Assembly: GCA_003003615.1 (NCBI GenBank)
Contig: PVWD01000025.1
Location: forward strand, 1-38,934
Origin: a filamentous cyanobacterium CCP2
GTDB taxonomy: Bacteria > Cyanobacteriota > Cyanobacteriia > Elainellales > Elainellaceae
Reading direction: 5' to 3'
DNA: 38,934 nt
This document shows, piece after piece, positions 32,656 through 38,934 of the stretch (position 1 is the stretch's first letter; each line of letters opens with the position of its first letter). A program made the translations under genes and the position numbers. Below the pieces are notes generated by a model, which did not search any database, was not told the origin of the DNA, and saw nothing but the letters and a program-made list of their open reading frames with translations.

Positions 32656-33627
32656 ATGACCTCAGCTACCTCGCTCTTTTCCCCGATCGAAGCAGATTTG
32701 CGTCTACTCACAGAAAATCTGAAACAGTTAGTAGGTGCCCGTCATCCCATTCTCTATGCAGCGGCCGAGCATCTTTTCGGGGCAGGAGGAAAACGCCTTA
32801 GACCTGCGATCGTCCTTCTGCTCTCTAGGGCGACCATGACTACTCAAGAGATTACGGTCAAGCATCGTCGCTTAGCAGAAATCACGGAAATGATCCACAC
32901 TGCCAGCCTGGTTCACGATGATGTCATTGATGAAGCCGCACTCCGTCGAGGGGTTCCTACGGTTCACAGCAGTTTTGGCAACCGCATCGCCGTGCTAGCT
33001 GGGGATTTTCTGTTTGCTCAGTCATCCTGGTACTTGGCCAACCTGGACAATTTGGCCGTAGTGAAGCTGCTTTCCCAGGTCATCATGGATTTGGCGGAAG
33101 GGGAGATTTTGCAAGGCCTAAATCGGTTTGATACTAGCTTGTCGATCGAGGCTTATCTAGAAAAGAGCTACTACAAAACGGCTTCGTTGATCGCAAATAG
33201 TTCTAAGGCGGCGGGGCTATTGAGCGGGGTATCCGCAGAAATGGCAGATGACCTGTATCACTATGGTCGCCATATTGGACTTGCCTTCCAAATTGTAGAT
33301 GATATTTTAGATTTCACTGGTTCCAGTGACTCCCTGGGGAAACCGGCCGTGTCAGACTTGAGAAGCGGAAATTTGACGGCTCCGGTTCTCTATGCCTTAG
33401 AGGAAAAGCCTTACCTGGAAGCACTCATTGAACGAGAATTTACTCAGGATGAGGACTTGGAACAGGCGATTAGCCTTGTAGAAGCAAGCCAAGGCATCAA
33501 ACGATCGCGAGAATTAGCAGCCCACCACGCTCAACAAGCGGTTCAGCACCTTGCGGATGTCCCTTCCTCGGAGTCGCGCCAAGCTCTGATTGAACTGGCA
33601 GATTATGTCTTGAGCCGAATTTACTAA
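32656..33627 (+). CDS. sds: Solanesyl (polyprenyl) diphosphate synthase
   Basis: 323 residues. A trans-prenyltransferase that lengthens allylic diphosphates to the C45 side chain used for plastoquinone in cyanobacteria. The two Asp-rich motifs are complete: LVHDDVIDEA (Asp88-Asp92) and FQIVDDILDFTG (Asp215-Asp219). GGKRLRPAIVLL holds the Lys/Arg diphosphate-binding residues, and Ala84-Ser85 lie just before the first motif, small residues consistent with a long-chain product. The closest prenyltransferase family is the cyanobacterial Sds; exact chain length is inference. A terminator follows. Confidence 0.9.
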   Translation: MTSATSLFSPIEADLRLLTENLKQLVGARHPILYAAAEHLFGAGGKRLRPAIVLLLSRATMTTQEITVKHRRLAEITEMIHTASLVHDDVIDEAALRRGVPTVHSSFGNRIAVLAGDFLFAQSSWYLANLDNLAVVKLLSQVIMDLAEGEILQGLNRFDTSLSIEAYLEKSYYKTASLIANSSKAAGLLSGVSAEMADDLYHYGRHIGLAFQIVDDILDFTGSSDSLGKPAVSDLRSGNLTAPVLYALEEKPYLEALIEREFTQDEDLEQAISLVEASQGIKRSRELAAHHAQQAVQHLADVPSSESRQALIELADYVLSRIY

Positions 33628-33758
33628 CTGAGCCAGGGGCGATCGGATTTGCAAAGAATCTACTGAGCCGAATCGTTAACATGATGCAAAATTTACCAAT
33701 CGATCTCAGCAAAATCCGATAGCACCTTTGTCAAGTAAATGCCTGCAGCACTACATTT

Positions 33759-33782
33759 TAAGTATTAGTACTTAGTTTTTTT
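33759..33782 (+). terminator. Rho-independent-like terminator after sds
   Basis: TAAGTA (33759-33764) pairs with TACTTA (33769-33774) around TTAG, then T7 at 33776-33782. It is AT-rich but compact. A second palindrome, TGAAGCTTGCTTCA at 33784-33797, follows at once and may serve the convergent gene. Confidence 0.5.
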
Positions 33783-33805
33783 GTGAAGCTTGCTTCATGA
33801 TAAAT

Positions 33806-34282
33806 TCAGGCAATATCAGGCGGCAGATTCGGCTTTTGGCGTTGTTGCTGAACGACTGTACGGATCATGTCCTGTAAATTTTGACGTGTAACTTCCGTGC
33901 CAGACTTTAAATTTCCAGGAGTTTCAAAAAAAACGATGCTATCGACTGGCTTCATTGCTAGCATTTGGAATAGGATTTGAATAACGGGTAACGGTAAAGC
34001 CACAACCTGGGGATCATTACTGGGAGCTTGTGGGCTTGCCGCAGCATCCTTGAGTGTCGGAAAGGCATAGACCACGTTTTTAGTCATGCCGGGCTGGGTG
34101 CGGTGCGACAGGGTAGTCATCAACCAATTTTGCTCAAGGGTTTGCAACACAAAATATTGAGGGTGCTTCAGCCGTTTGGCAATGGCTGTCAGAGCAGGAG
34201 CGATCGTTGAAATGTCTTTAGGATTTGCCCCGTATTGGGGAGCCTGCTCAATCAGAAATTGAATTTGCTGCTCTACATTCAT
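33806..34282 (-). CDS. Protein of unknown function divergent from hetZ
   Basis: 158 residues, soluble. It begins MNVEQQIQFLIEQAPQYGAN and has a long helical N-terminal half, PLPVIQILFQMLAMKPVDSI in the middle and a charged C-terminus. I do not recognise a family; it reads like a conserved cyanobacterial protein of unknown role. It shares an 85-bp divergent upstream region with hetZ, so the two may be regulated together. It converges with sds. Confidence 0.75.
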   Translation of the reverse strand: MNVEQQIQFLIEQAPQYGANPKDISTIAPALTAIAKRLKHPQYFVLQTLEQNWLMTTLSHRTQPGMTKNVVYAFPTLKDAAASPQAPSNDPQVVALPLPVIQILFQMLAMKPVDSIVFFETPGNLKSGTEVTRQNLQDMIRTVVQQQRQKPNLPPDIA

Positions 34283-34331
34283 GGCTAAATGGTGTGGGTC
34301 AGTTGGGGTGCAAGTGACATTTGTTCCCTCA

Positions 34332-34344
34332 GTCTAGATTAGAC
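34332..34344. promoter_or_regulatory. Short inverted repeat in the hetZ/unknown divergent promoter
   Basis: GTCTA (34332-34336) and TAGAC (34340-34344) flank GAT, 24 bp upstream of the hetZ ATG. Heterocyst regulator HetR binds inverted repeats centred on a TCTA-containing core in Anabaena, but the outer G/C arms of those sites are lacking here. The ribosome-binding GGAGGA lies at 34351-34356. Confidence 0.3.
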
Positions 34345-34367
34345 CTTCCTGGAGGATTGGGCGACAA

Positions 34368-35576
34368 ATGGGATGCCAAATTGATTGTGTTAGCGTGATA
34401 GGCAACGAATTTCCATCAGGGGGACGATACCGAAGCGTGGAGGCGATTTTTCAGCTAGTATTCAGTGAACTAAAGCAGTCCACTCGCGCATCTGAACAAA
34501 AATGTCTGGATGTCACCCATCGTGTTACTGAAGAGGTGAACCGGATCTGTACAGAGAGCAAGCGCATTCAAGCGTCTGGCGAGGTGGAAGCATGGTCTAC
34601 TACTTTAGCGCGTCATCGCCTGAAGCAGTGCCTTAAATACTATCAGCTTGGTTCACATCGGGGTCGAGTTGAGCTGCACAGTACGCTTAGTGCAGTCGTT
34701 TATCGTTACATTACACCGCCTCAAGTTCAGTCAAGCTATCAGGCGCGTCTAACGTTAATAGAAGATTTCCTACAGGGTTTCTACATTGAGTCGTTAAATG
34801 CTTTTCGCCGTGAAAACCAACTCCCTTCTGACTACCGTCCCAGAGGTTTACTGGAACTAGCAGAATACATGGCATTCACTGAACGGTATGGCAAACGTCG
34901 AATTCCGTTACCGGGACGGCGTAGCCAGCAACTCATTATTTTACGGGCGCAAACCTTCTCTCAGCAGCAGCCACCCGAAACAATGGTGGACATTGAGCAG
35001 GCTGCGGAAGGCTCATCTGGCGAATTTGATAACCGGAGTGCGGTTCCCATGCCTCAAGTGCGGGAGCAAATGATGGCAATGGAGCCAGAATTGACTGAAG
35101 ACGCACTGCGAAATACGGTGATTTCAGAGCTAATGAGCTATTTAGAGGAGCGTCAGCAGCAGGATTGTGCGGATTACTTTGCTTTGCGCCTTCAAGATCT
35201 ACCAGCAAACGAAATTGAGGCTATTCTAGGGTTAACGGCTCGACAACGAGACTATTTACAACAACGATTCAAGTATCATTTGATTCGTTTTTCTCTCTCT
35301 CACCATTGGGAACTTGTGCATCAATGGCTAGAAGCTGATCTTGAACGAAACTTGGGGCTGACACCTCAACAGTGGCAGATTCTCCAAGAGCGGATCACCA
35401 CTCAGCAACAGGAACTTTTGCGCCTGAAGCAAGACGGGGTGACAGATGCCATGATTGCTCAAACAGTCGGTATCACGCCAACCCAGCTTCAAAAGCAGTG
35501 GTCAAGATTGCTGGAACAAGCCTGGGAGATCCGAAATAGTATAATGTCCGGATCAAGTAAATCAGCGGATGAATAG
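34368..35576 (+). CDS. hetZ: HetZ, heterocyst-differentiation-type regulator
   Basis: 402 residues, the length I recall for HetZ in Anabaena. FQLVFSELKQSTRASEQKC, LARHRLKQCLKYYQLGSHRGRVELHSTLSA and LIEDFLQGFYIESLNAFRREN are strongly HetZ-like. The C-terminal half has two helix-turn-helix-like stretches (LQDLPANEIEAILGLTARQR and DGVTDAMIAQTVGITPTQLQ). In Anabaena HetZ is an early regulator of heterocyst formation, a DNA-binding protein whose gene is a HetR target. GGAGGA lies 11 bases before the ATG. It is followed by patU on the same strand (83 bp), the same order as in heterocystous strains. Confidence 0.92.
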   Translation: MGCQIDCVSVIGNEFPSGGRYRSVEAIFQLVFSELKQSTRASEQKCLDVTHRVTEEVNRICTESKRIQASGEVEAWSTTLARHRLKQCLKYYQLGSHRGRVELHSTLSAVVYRYITPPQVQSSYQARLTLIEDFLQGFYIESLNAFRRENQLPSDYRPRGLLELAEYMAFTERYGKRRIPLPGRRSQQLIILRAQTFSQQQPPETMVDIEQAAEGSSGEFDNRSAVPMPQVREQMMAMEPELTEDALRNTVISELMSYLEERQQQDCADYFALRLQDLPANEIEAILGLTARQRDYLQQRFKYHLIRFSLSHHWELVHQWLEADLERNLGLTPQQWQILQERITTQQQELLRLKQDGVTDAMIAQTVGITPTQLQKQWSRLLEQAWEIRNSIMSGSSKSADE

Positions 35577-35659
35577 TTTCATGAAGGAATCATCAAGTTT
35601 GCCTGAACAGACTTGAAAATTTCGCAACATTTTTATATCCGGAACAGGGGCATCTATCC

Positions 35660-36697
35660 ATGAATAATGACGCAGAAGCCATAAAGCAGTTGTTTGATTG
35701 GCTATTGCATGAACTAGACCCGGCTACTTCATCGCCATCAGGGAAAAAATCTAGTCTTGAGACTAGTTCAACCGAGTCCGGGGCATTTTATTCACAGTCC
35801 ATACTTGACTCTCTCGATTCCAATGGGACAGATGGGTTCCCCCCCCCTGATGAATCGAGTTCGTTCCCATTTAGGCAAATCTCGTCATTAGAAATCGGAG
35901 AAATACCTGCTGTGCAAGACCGTTTTCAAGCCTTGTTGAAGCGTCGGCTCCGCGCTGAGATCGAACGGAATCCTCCCCGTTTTCCCTGGGAGACCGGAGC
36001 TTTTGACTATGACTCTGAGTATTTAGACGTATCCAATCCTGATTTGATTCCGGCGGTTTGGATGAGTCAACTGCAATCGTTGAGCTTGCCTGTTCCTGTA
36101 CCCGATCGGGTTTTAGCTCAATTGTTTGAACAGTGCCGAGAAGTTGTGATGACTTCTTTGCAGGAAGGAGCAAAGTTGGTGAAGGCGGTGGAGGCTCTTT
36201 TTCCGGGGCAGCATCAAGCCTTAAACCAACTGGCGAGCTTGGTGCTTTCCGCTCCTCCTCGTTCTGGACGATCGGTTTTACAATCTCCGACTTCGACTTC
36301 GGCTTTTCCTAGCCATTACGATGTTGCTACACCAACTCAGCAGATGGCTCTATCGCTGATTGCGGCACGGGAGATTTTCAACACGATGACGTTAAAGCTT
36401 TCGCCAAACCAGCCTGGTGCTGAGCGAAACTGGTTAACGGATTCGGGTGTATTGAGCTTAGAGGCAGCGTATCAGCCTGAGATTGGGCAAGTCCGCCTTC
36501 AGGGAACACTACCCTGTCAGGGAGAATTATGCTTCCGGAGTGCAACGGGGCGATCGGTGGCTCAAGCTTCTGAAGCAGGTATTGTGACATTAGAACTGCA
36601 CAACCTTGAACCGAATCAGACTTATTTCCTAGAGGTGCAGCTTGAAGATGAGCCATCTTCCTTAGTGTTTGCAGTTTGTCTCGCTACTGAAGAATAG
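35660..36697 (+). CDS. patU: PatU, undivided pattern-formation-type protein
   Basis: 345 residues. The first part (IKQLFDWLLHELDPATSS, residues 8-25) matches what I recall of PatU5. The rest (RFQALLKRRLRAEIERNPPRFPWE, about 90-113, and RSATGRSVAQASEAG plus the closing FLEVQLEDEPSSLVFAVCLA) matches PatU3. In Anabaena sp. PCC 7120 patU is split into patU5 and patU3 after hetZ; here one frame spans both, which is probably the ancestral state. A variable Ser-rich linker (about 25-85) joins them and includes a run of C residues near 35841-35846. Cotranscription with hetZ is likely. Confidence 0.88.
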   Translation: MNNDAEAIKQLFDWLLHELDPATSSPSGKKSSLETSSTESGAFYSQSILDSLDSNGTDGFPPPDESSSFPFRQISSLEIGEIPAVQDRFQALLKRRLRAEIERNPPRFPWETGAFDYDSEYLDVSNPDLIPAVWMSQLQSLSLPVPVPDRVLAQLFEQCREVVMTSLQEGAKLVKAVEALFPGQHQALNQLASLVLSAPPRSGRSVLQSPTSTSAFPSHYDVATPTQQMALSLIAAREIFNTMTLKLSPNQPGAERNWLTDSGVLSLEAAYQPEIGQVRLQGTLPCQGELCFRSATGRSVAQASEAGIVTLELHNLEPNQTYFLEVQLEDEPSSLVFAVCLATEE

Positions 36698-36852
36698 AGA
36701 TGCCTGCTTCACGATTGGTTAATCATTGTGCATTTTGTCTACTGTGCATGTAATCGTTCACCTGCGTCTACTCTGCTTCCGTGTAGAGCGCGGTCATCTT
36801 GTTGGAGATGCATGTTTGTTCAATATCTCTAATCGAGAGGCGATCGATTCAT

Positions 36853-36899
36853 AAACGCCCGTTAACAGCCATCAGGACACCATCAGGGTTGGGGCGTTT
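36853..36899. terminator. Bidirectional terminator between patU and nuiA
   Basis: AAACGCCC (36853-36860) and GGGCGTTT (36892-36899) are exact reverse complements, with a 31-base spacer and a T-run at the right (GTTTT) and an A-run at the left. It lies between convergent genes. The spacer contains CATCAGG twice. The long loop keeps confidence moderate. Confidence 0.5.
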
Positions 36900-36929
36900 T
36901 ACAGACAGGGTAAATATCGCTTTGAGAAA

Positions 36930-37328
36930 TTAGGTTTCTACCATTTTCGTTGTAAGAATGATCCAATTGCTGGACTGTTCATCGAAACCAACGATATAAA
37001 CATCAATCTCGATAGTTCCAACTTGATATATCTTTACCTCGCTCAATGTTTGTTCGATTAGCTCAACCAGGTTATGAAATCGCTGAACGGTTGCCTGCTC
37101 CTCCTCACCATGCCAGTCTTGGGCTTGAAGGGCTGAACTGAAAAATTCTCGTAATTCGATCGTTTTTACCGGACTATCCTGAGCGTGTTCTGTTTGCTCC
37201 AAAAGCTCATCTACAGTTGGAGCATCCTCCCCTTGCCACAGAACCACCTCAAATGGGTAGTCCGTTTCGCTGGGAAAATACAGACCGTCGATCGTGGTTT
37301 GGAATTGGGTTAAGAGGGTGGGAGACAT
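36930..37328 (-). CDS. nuiA: Nuclease A inhibitor-like protein (NuiA family)
   Basis: 132 residues. TTIDGLYFPSETDYPFEVVLW at the start (residues 11-31 by position) and YQVGTIEIDVYIVGFD near the end are the NuiA pattern; the Anabaena protein binds and blocks the sugar-non-specific nuclease NucA. No nucA gene is in the window, so a solitary immunity or regulatory role is possible. The ATG is directly preceded by a pyrimidine-rich heptamer repeat, so there is no ribosome-binding site. An upstream start inside the repeat would give a nonsense N-terminus, so I keep this ATG. Confidence 0.85.
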   Translation of the reverse strand: MSPTLLTQFQTTIDGLYFPSETDYPFEVVLWQGEDAPTVDELLEQTEHAQDSPVKTIELREFFSSALQAQDWHGEEEQATVQRFHNLVELIEQTLSEVKIYQVGTIEIDVYIVGFDEQSSNWIILTTKMVET

Positions 37329-37369
37329 GGGAGTAGGGGGTAGGGAGTAGGGAATAGGGAATGGGGAAG
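37328..37369 (-). repeat. STRR-like heptamer array abutting the nuiA start
   Basis: On the minus strand this reads as CCCCATT, CCCTATT, CCCTACT, CCCTACC and CCCTACT-like units ending at the nuiA ATG. On the plus strand it is purine-rich, so it is inverted relative to the array at 37530-37577. The pair could form a stem enclosing about 160 bp. Confidence 0.7.
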
Positions 37370-37529
37370 TTGTTAATTAGAACCCGCTGCTTAAAGATAT
37401 GGGCTAAATCCCATGGGAAGTGCATAGAACGACTCTGGGCACTGGATAAAGATATGATTCGCGTGATTCGGTGTCTACTGTAGGGGCGTTTCGCATTTGT
37501 GCTGCGTCTCTGCAAAAGTCAACATCTTT

Positions 37530-37577
37530 CGCTCCCCACTCCCCACTCCCTACTCCCTACTCCCTACTTCCTACTTC
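37530..37577 (+). repeat. STRR-like heptamer array overlapping the puuE 3' end
   Basis: Eight or so CCCCACT, CCCTACT and CCCTACTT/TCCTACTT units. The last units encode the C-terminal Gly-Ser-Arg-Lys of the PuuE-like protein on the minus strand and supply its TAG stop at 37564-37566. Confidence 0.75.
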
Positions 37578-38484
37578 CCTCTGGCCGATGATGCTCATGC
37601 CAATGGCGGGCAATATCTACTCTACGGCAGAGCCAAACCCGATCGTGCTGTTGCACATAATCTAAAAACCTTGCCAGAGCAGCGGTGCGTCCGGGTCTGC
37701 CAACTAGACGGCAATGGAGTCCGATGCTCATCATTTTTGGGGCGGTTTCGCCTTCGGCATAGAGCGTATCAAAGGCATCGCGAAGGTAGGCAAAAAACTG
37801 ATCGCCAGAATTGAAGCCTTGGCTGGTGGCGAATCGCATATCGTTGTTGTCGAGGGTGTAGGGGATGACGAGATGGGGTTTGCCGTAGTTCTGTACCCAG
37901 TAGGGTAGATCATCTGCATAACTATCGGCATCATAGAGAAATCCGCCTGCTTCGACGACGAGTTTCCGGGTGTGAGGGCTATTGCGTCCGGTGTACCATC
38001 CGAGGGGGCGGCTGCCAGTAACTTTGGTATGAATTTCGATCGCCTTTTGCAAATGCTCTCGTTCTGTTTCAATCGGAAAATACTTGTAATCAATCCAGCG
38101 ATATCCATGACTGGCAATTTCCCAATCTGCTTCTTTCATGGCGGCAACTGCTTCTGGGTTGCGTTCCAGTGCCATTGCCACACCATAAACAGTGACGGGA
38201 ATCTGACGTGACGTGAATAACCGATGCAGCCGCCAAAACCCTGCCCGACTGCCATATTCATACATCGATTCAATATTCATGTGCCTTACCCCCTGCAAGG
38301 GTTCGGCTCCAATAATTTCGGTTAGAAAGGCCTCGGCAGCTTGATCACCATGCAAAATGCAGTTTTCGCCGCCTTCTTCATAATTAATCACAAACTGCAC
38401 GGCAATGCGGGCTTGATGGGGCCATTGCGGATCAGGGGTATAGCGACCATACCCAATCATGTCTCTGGGGTAGCGATCGGACAT
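37564..38484 (-). CDS. puuE: PuuE-type allantoinase (polysaccharide-deacetylase fold)
   Basis: 306 residues. PuuE opens the hydantoin ring of allantoin to allantoate without a metal, in purine catabolism. The start YPRDMIGYGRYTPDPQWP, then ARIAVQFVINYEEGGEN and MYEYGSRAGFWRLHRLF, are diagnostic of this branch. The zinc residues of true polysaccharide deacetylases are replaced (NYEEG, SHGYRW), as expected. WYTGRNSPHTRKLVVEAGGF and MMSIGLHCRLVGRPGR follow. The last residues are templated by the heptamer repeat. No other allantoin or urate genes are in the window. Confidence 0.88.
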   Translation of the reverse strand: MSDRYPRDMIGYGRYTPDPQWPHQARIAVQFVINYEEGGENCILHGDQAAEAFLTEIIGAEPLQGVRHMNIESMYEYGSRAGFWRLHRLFTSRQIPVTVYGVAMALERNPEAVAAMKEADWEIASHGYRWIDYKYFPIETEREHLQKAIEIHTKVTGSRPLGWYTGRNSPHTRKLVVEAGGFLYDADSYADDLPYWVQNYGKPHLVIPYTLDNNDMRFATSQGFNSGDQFFAYLRDAFDTLYAEGETAPKMMSIGLHCRLVGRPGRTAALARFLDYVQQHDRVWLCRRVDIARHWHEHHRPEGSRK

Positions 38485-38546
38485 ATTTGCGCTTCGTGAT
38501 AAACTCTCCTCAAAGCATTCTAGTGAGGTTGAGGAGTGTTTTTGCC

Positions 38547-38915
38547 ATGAGTTTGGAGAATCTCAGCCCGAAACGGGTTGTCGTTGCTTTTTCTGTCGTT
38601 TTGGCTACAACGGCTTGGGTAGGTGAACACAGTTTGGTTAGGGGGCAGACGGCAGAGCAGCAGGTGGCCCAAACCACAACGAGTTTATCTGAACAGGCAG
38701 ATCTCATTGGAGCCTGTCGGGTGAGTTCTGGCAGTCTTGATGTGTTTGCGGATGCTGCCCGGACTCGTCGTTTATTAACCCTGGCTCCCAATGTACAAAT
38801 CACTTTAACAGGCGTTGTCGGGACAGGAATTGCGGAAATTCGCTATCCGGCTCATGGCTGGGTGACAACGTTAACAGCAGAACCTTGTCCCGGTACACCG
38901 AGTCCCACGCCTGCC
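38547..38915 (+). CDS. Exported SH3-like domain protein, 3' truncated by library adapter
   Basis: I read 123 genuine codons from the ATG at 38547. A signal peptide or anchor (about 8-28, RVVVAFSVVLATTAWVGEHS) precedes a polar linker. The domain from about 58 (GACRVSSGSLDVFADAARTR) with LLTLAPNVQITLTGVVG resembles a bacterial SH3-like beta barrel as found in exported cyanobacterial proteins. The frame then enters a Pro-rich stretch (PGTPSPTPA) and runs into the 19-base adapter at 38916, after which nothing is genomic. Divergent from puuE by 62 bp. Confidence 0.7.
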
Positions 38916-38934
38916 CTGTCTCTTATACACATCT
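38916..38934 (+). other. Tn5/Nextera mosaic-end adapter (sequencing artefact)
   Basis: The final 19 bases are CTGTCTCTTATACACATCT, exactly the reverse complement of the 19-bp Tn5 mosaic end used in Nextera libraries. It ends flush with the window. It should be trimmed; the genuine sequence stops at 38915. Confidence 0.97.

Noticed and set aside
1-38934. CRISPR arrays, tRNA, rRNA, tmRNA or RNase P genes
   Set aside because: I scanned for regularly spaced repeats and tRNA T-loop patterns by eye and saw none. The heptamer and QPG repeats lack unique spacers.

Overview
The window is a piece of a filamentous, Leptolyngbya/Oscillatoria-like cyanobacterial chromosome. The evidence is the gene content (Ycf49-like DUF2499, Ycf20/DUF565, plant-type glycerate 3-kinase, solanesyl-type prenyl synthase, NhaS3-like antiporter, HetZ and PatU) together with repeated HIP1 octamers GCGATCGC (for example at 993, 5027, 9021, 16174, 18953, 20376, 27052, 28164). 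No rRNA, tRNA, CRISPR array, prophage or intact transposase was seen. The last 19 bases are a Tn5/Nextera mosaic-end adapter, so the right edge is a sequencing-library artefact and not genome.

Layout. 1-4.7 kb: 5' end of a DUF2499 gene, csaB-like pyruvyltransferase, a large coiled-coil/proline-rich protein, and a PPC+CAP domain protein. 5.0-6.5 kb: ycf20 followed by glycerate 3-kinase, minus strand (photorespiration). 6.7-9.7 kb: a membrane-anchored unknown, nusB and ftsY, plus strand (transcription antitermination and SRP-dependent targeting). 9.9-15.9 kb: DUF2141, PlsC-like acyltransferase, TVP38/VTT membrane protein, a small unknown, NurA-domain nuclease, diacylglycerol-kinase-like protein and surE. 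16.1-17.9 kb: an exported QPG-repeat protein, a mobile-looking 89-bp inverted-repeat element, and a VOC protein. 18.2-21.9 kb: a complete phosphonate/phosphite-type ABC importer phnD-phnC-phnE-phnE with a possible Pho box. 22.0-23.6 kb: arsenosugar pair (AhpD-like protein and radical-SAM ArsS). 23.8-26.8 kb: hslO (Hsp33), a small lipoprotein, a VanX-like D,D-dipeptidase and an FHA protein. 27.4-31.3 kb: nitrilase-family amidase, NhaS3-like antiporter and murI. 31.3-32.65 kb: a 1.35-kb largely non-coding stretch with hairpins and one possible 34-residue membrane microprotein. 32.7-36.7 kb: sds, a conserved-looking unknown, then hetZ and an undivided patU. 36.9-38.9 kb: NuiA-like nuclease inhibitor, PuuE-type allantoinase, and an exported SH3-like protein cut off by the adapter.

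The genes are mostly housekeeping, arranged as singletons or short operons: ycf20-glyK, unknown-nusB-ftsY, phnDCEE, FHA-vanX-like, hetZ-patU. The most distinctive content is the hetZ-patU pair with full-length PatU, two copies of an 89-bp MITE-like element in opposite orientation 11 kb apart, heptamer (GGGAGTA-type) repeats that sit exactly at gene ends and even supply stop codons, and a secreted protein built of Gln-Pro-Gly repeats between two copies of one motif. I did not find a clearly novel multi-gene system.
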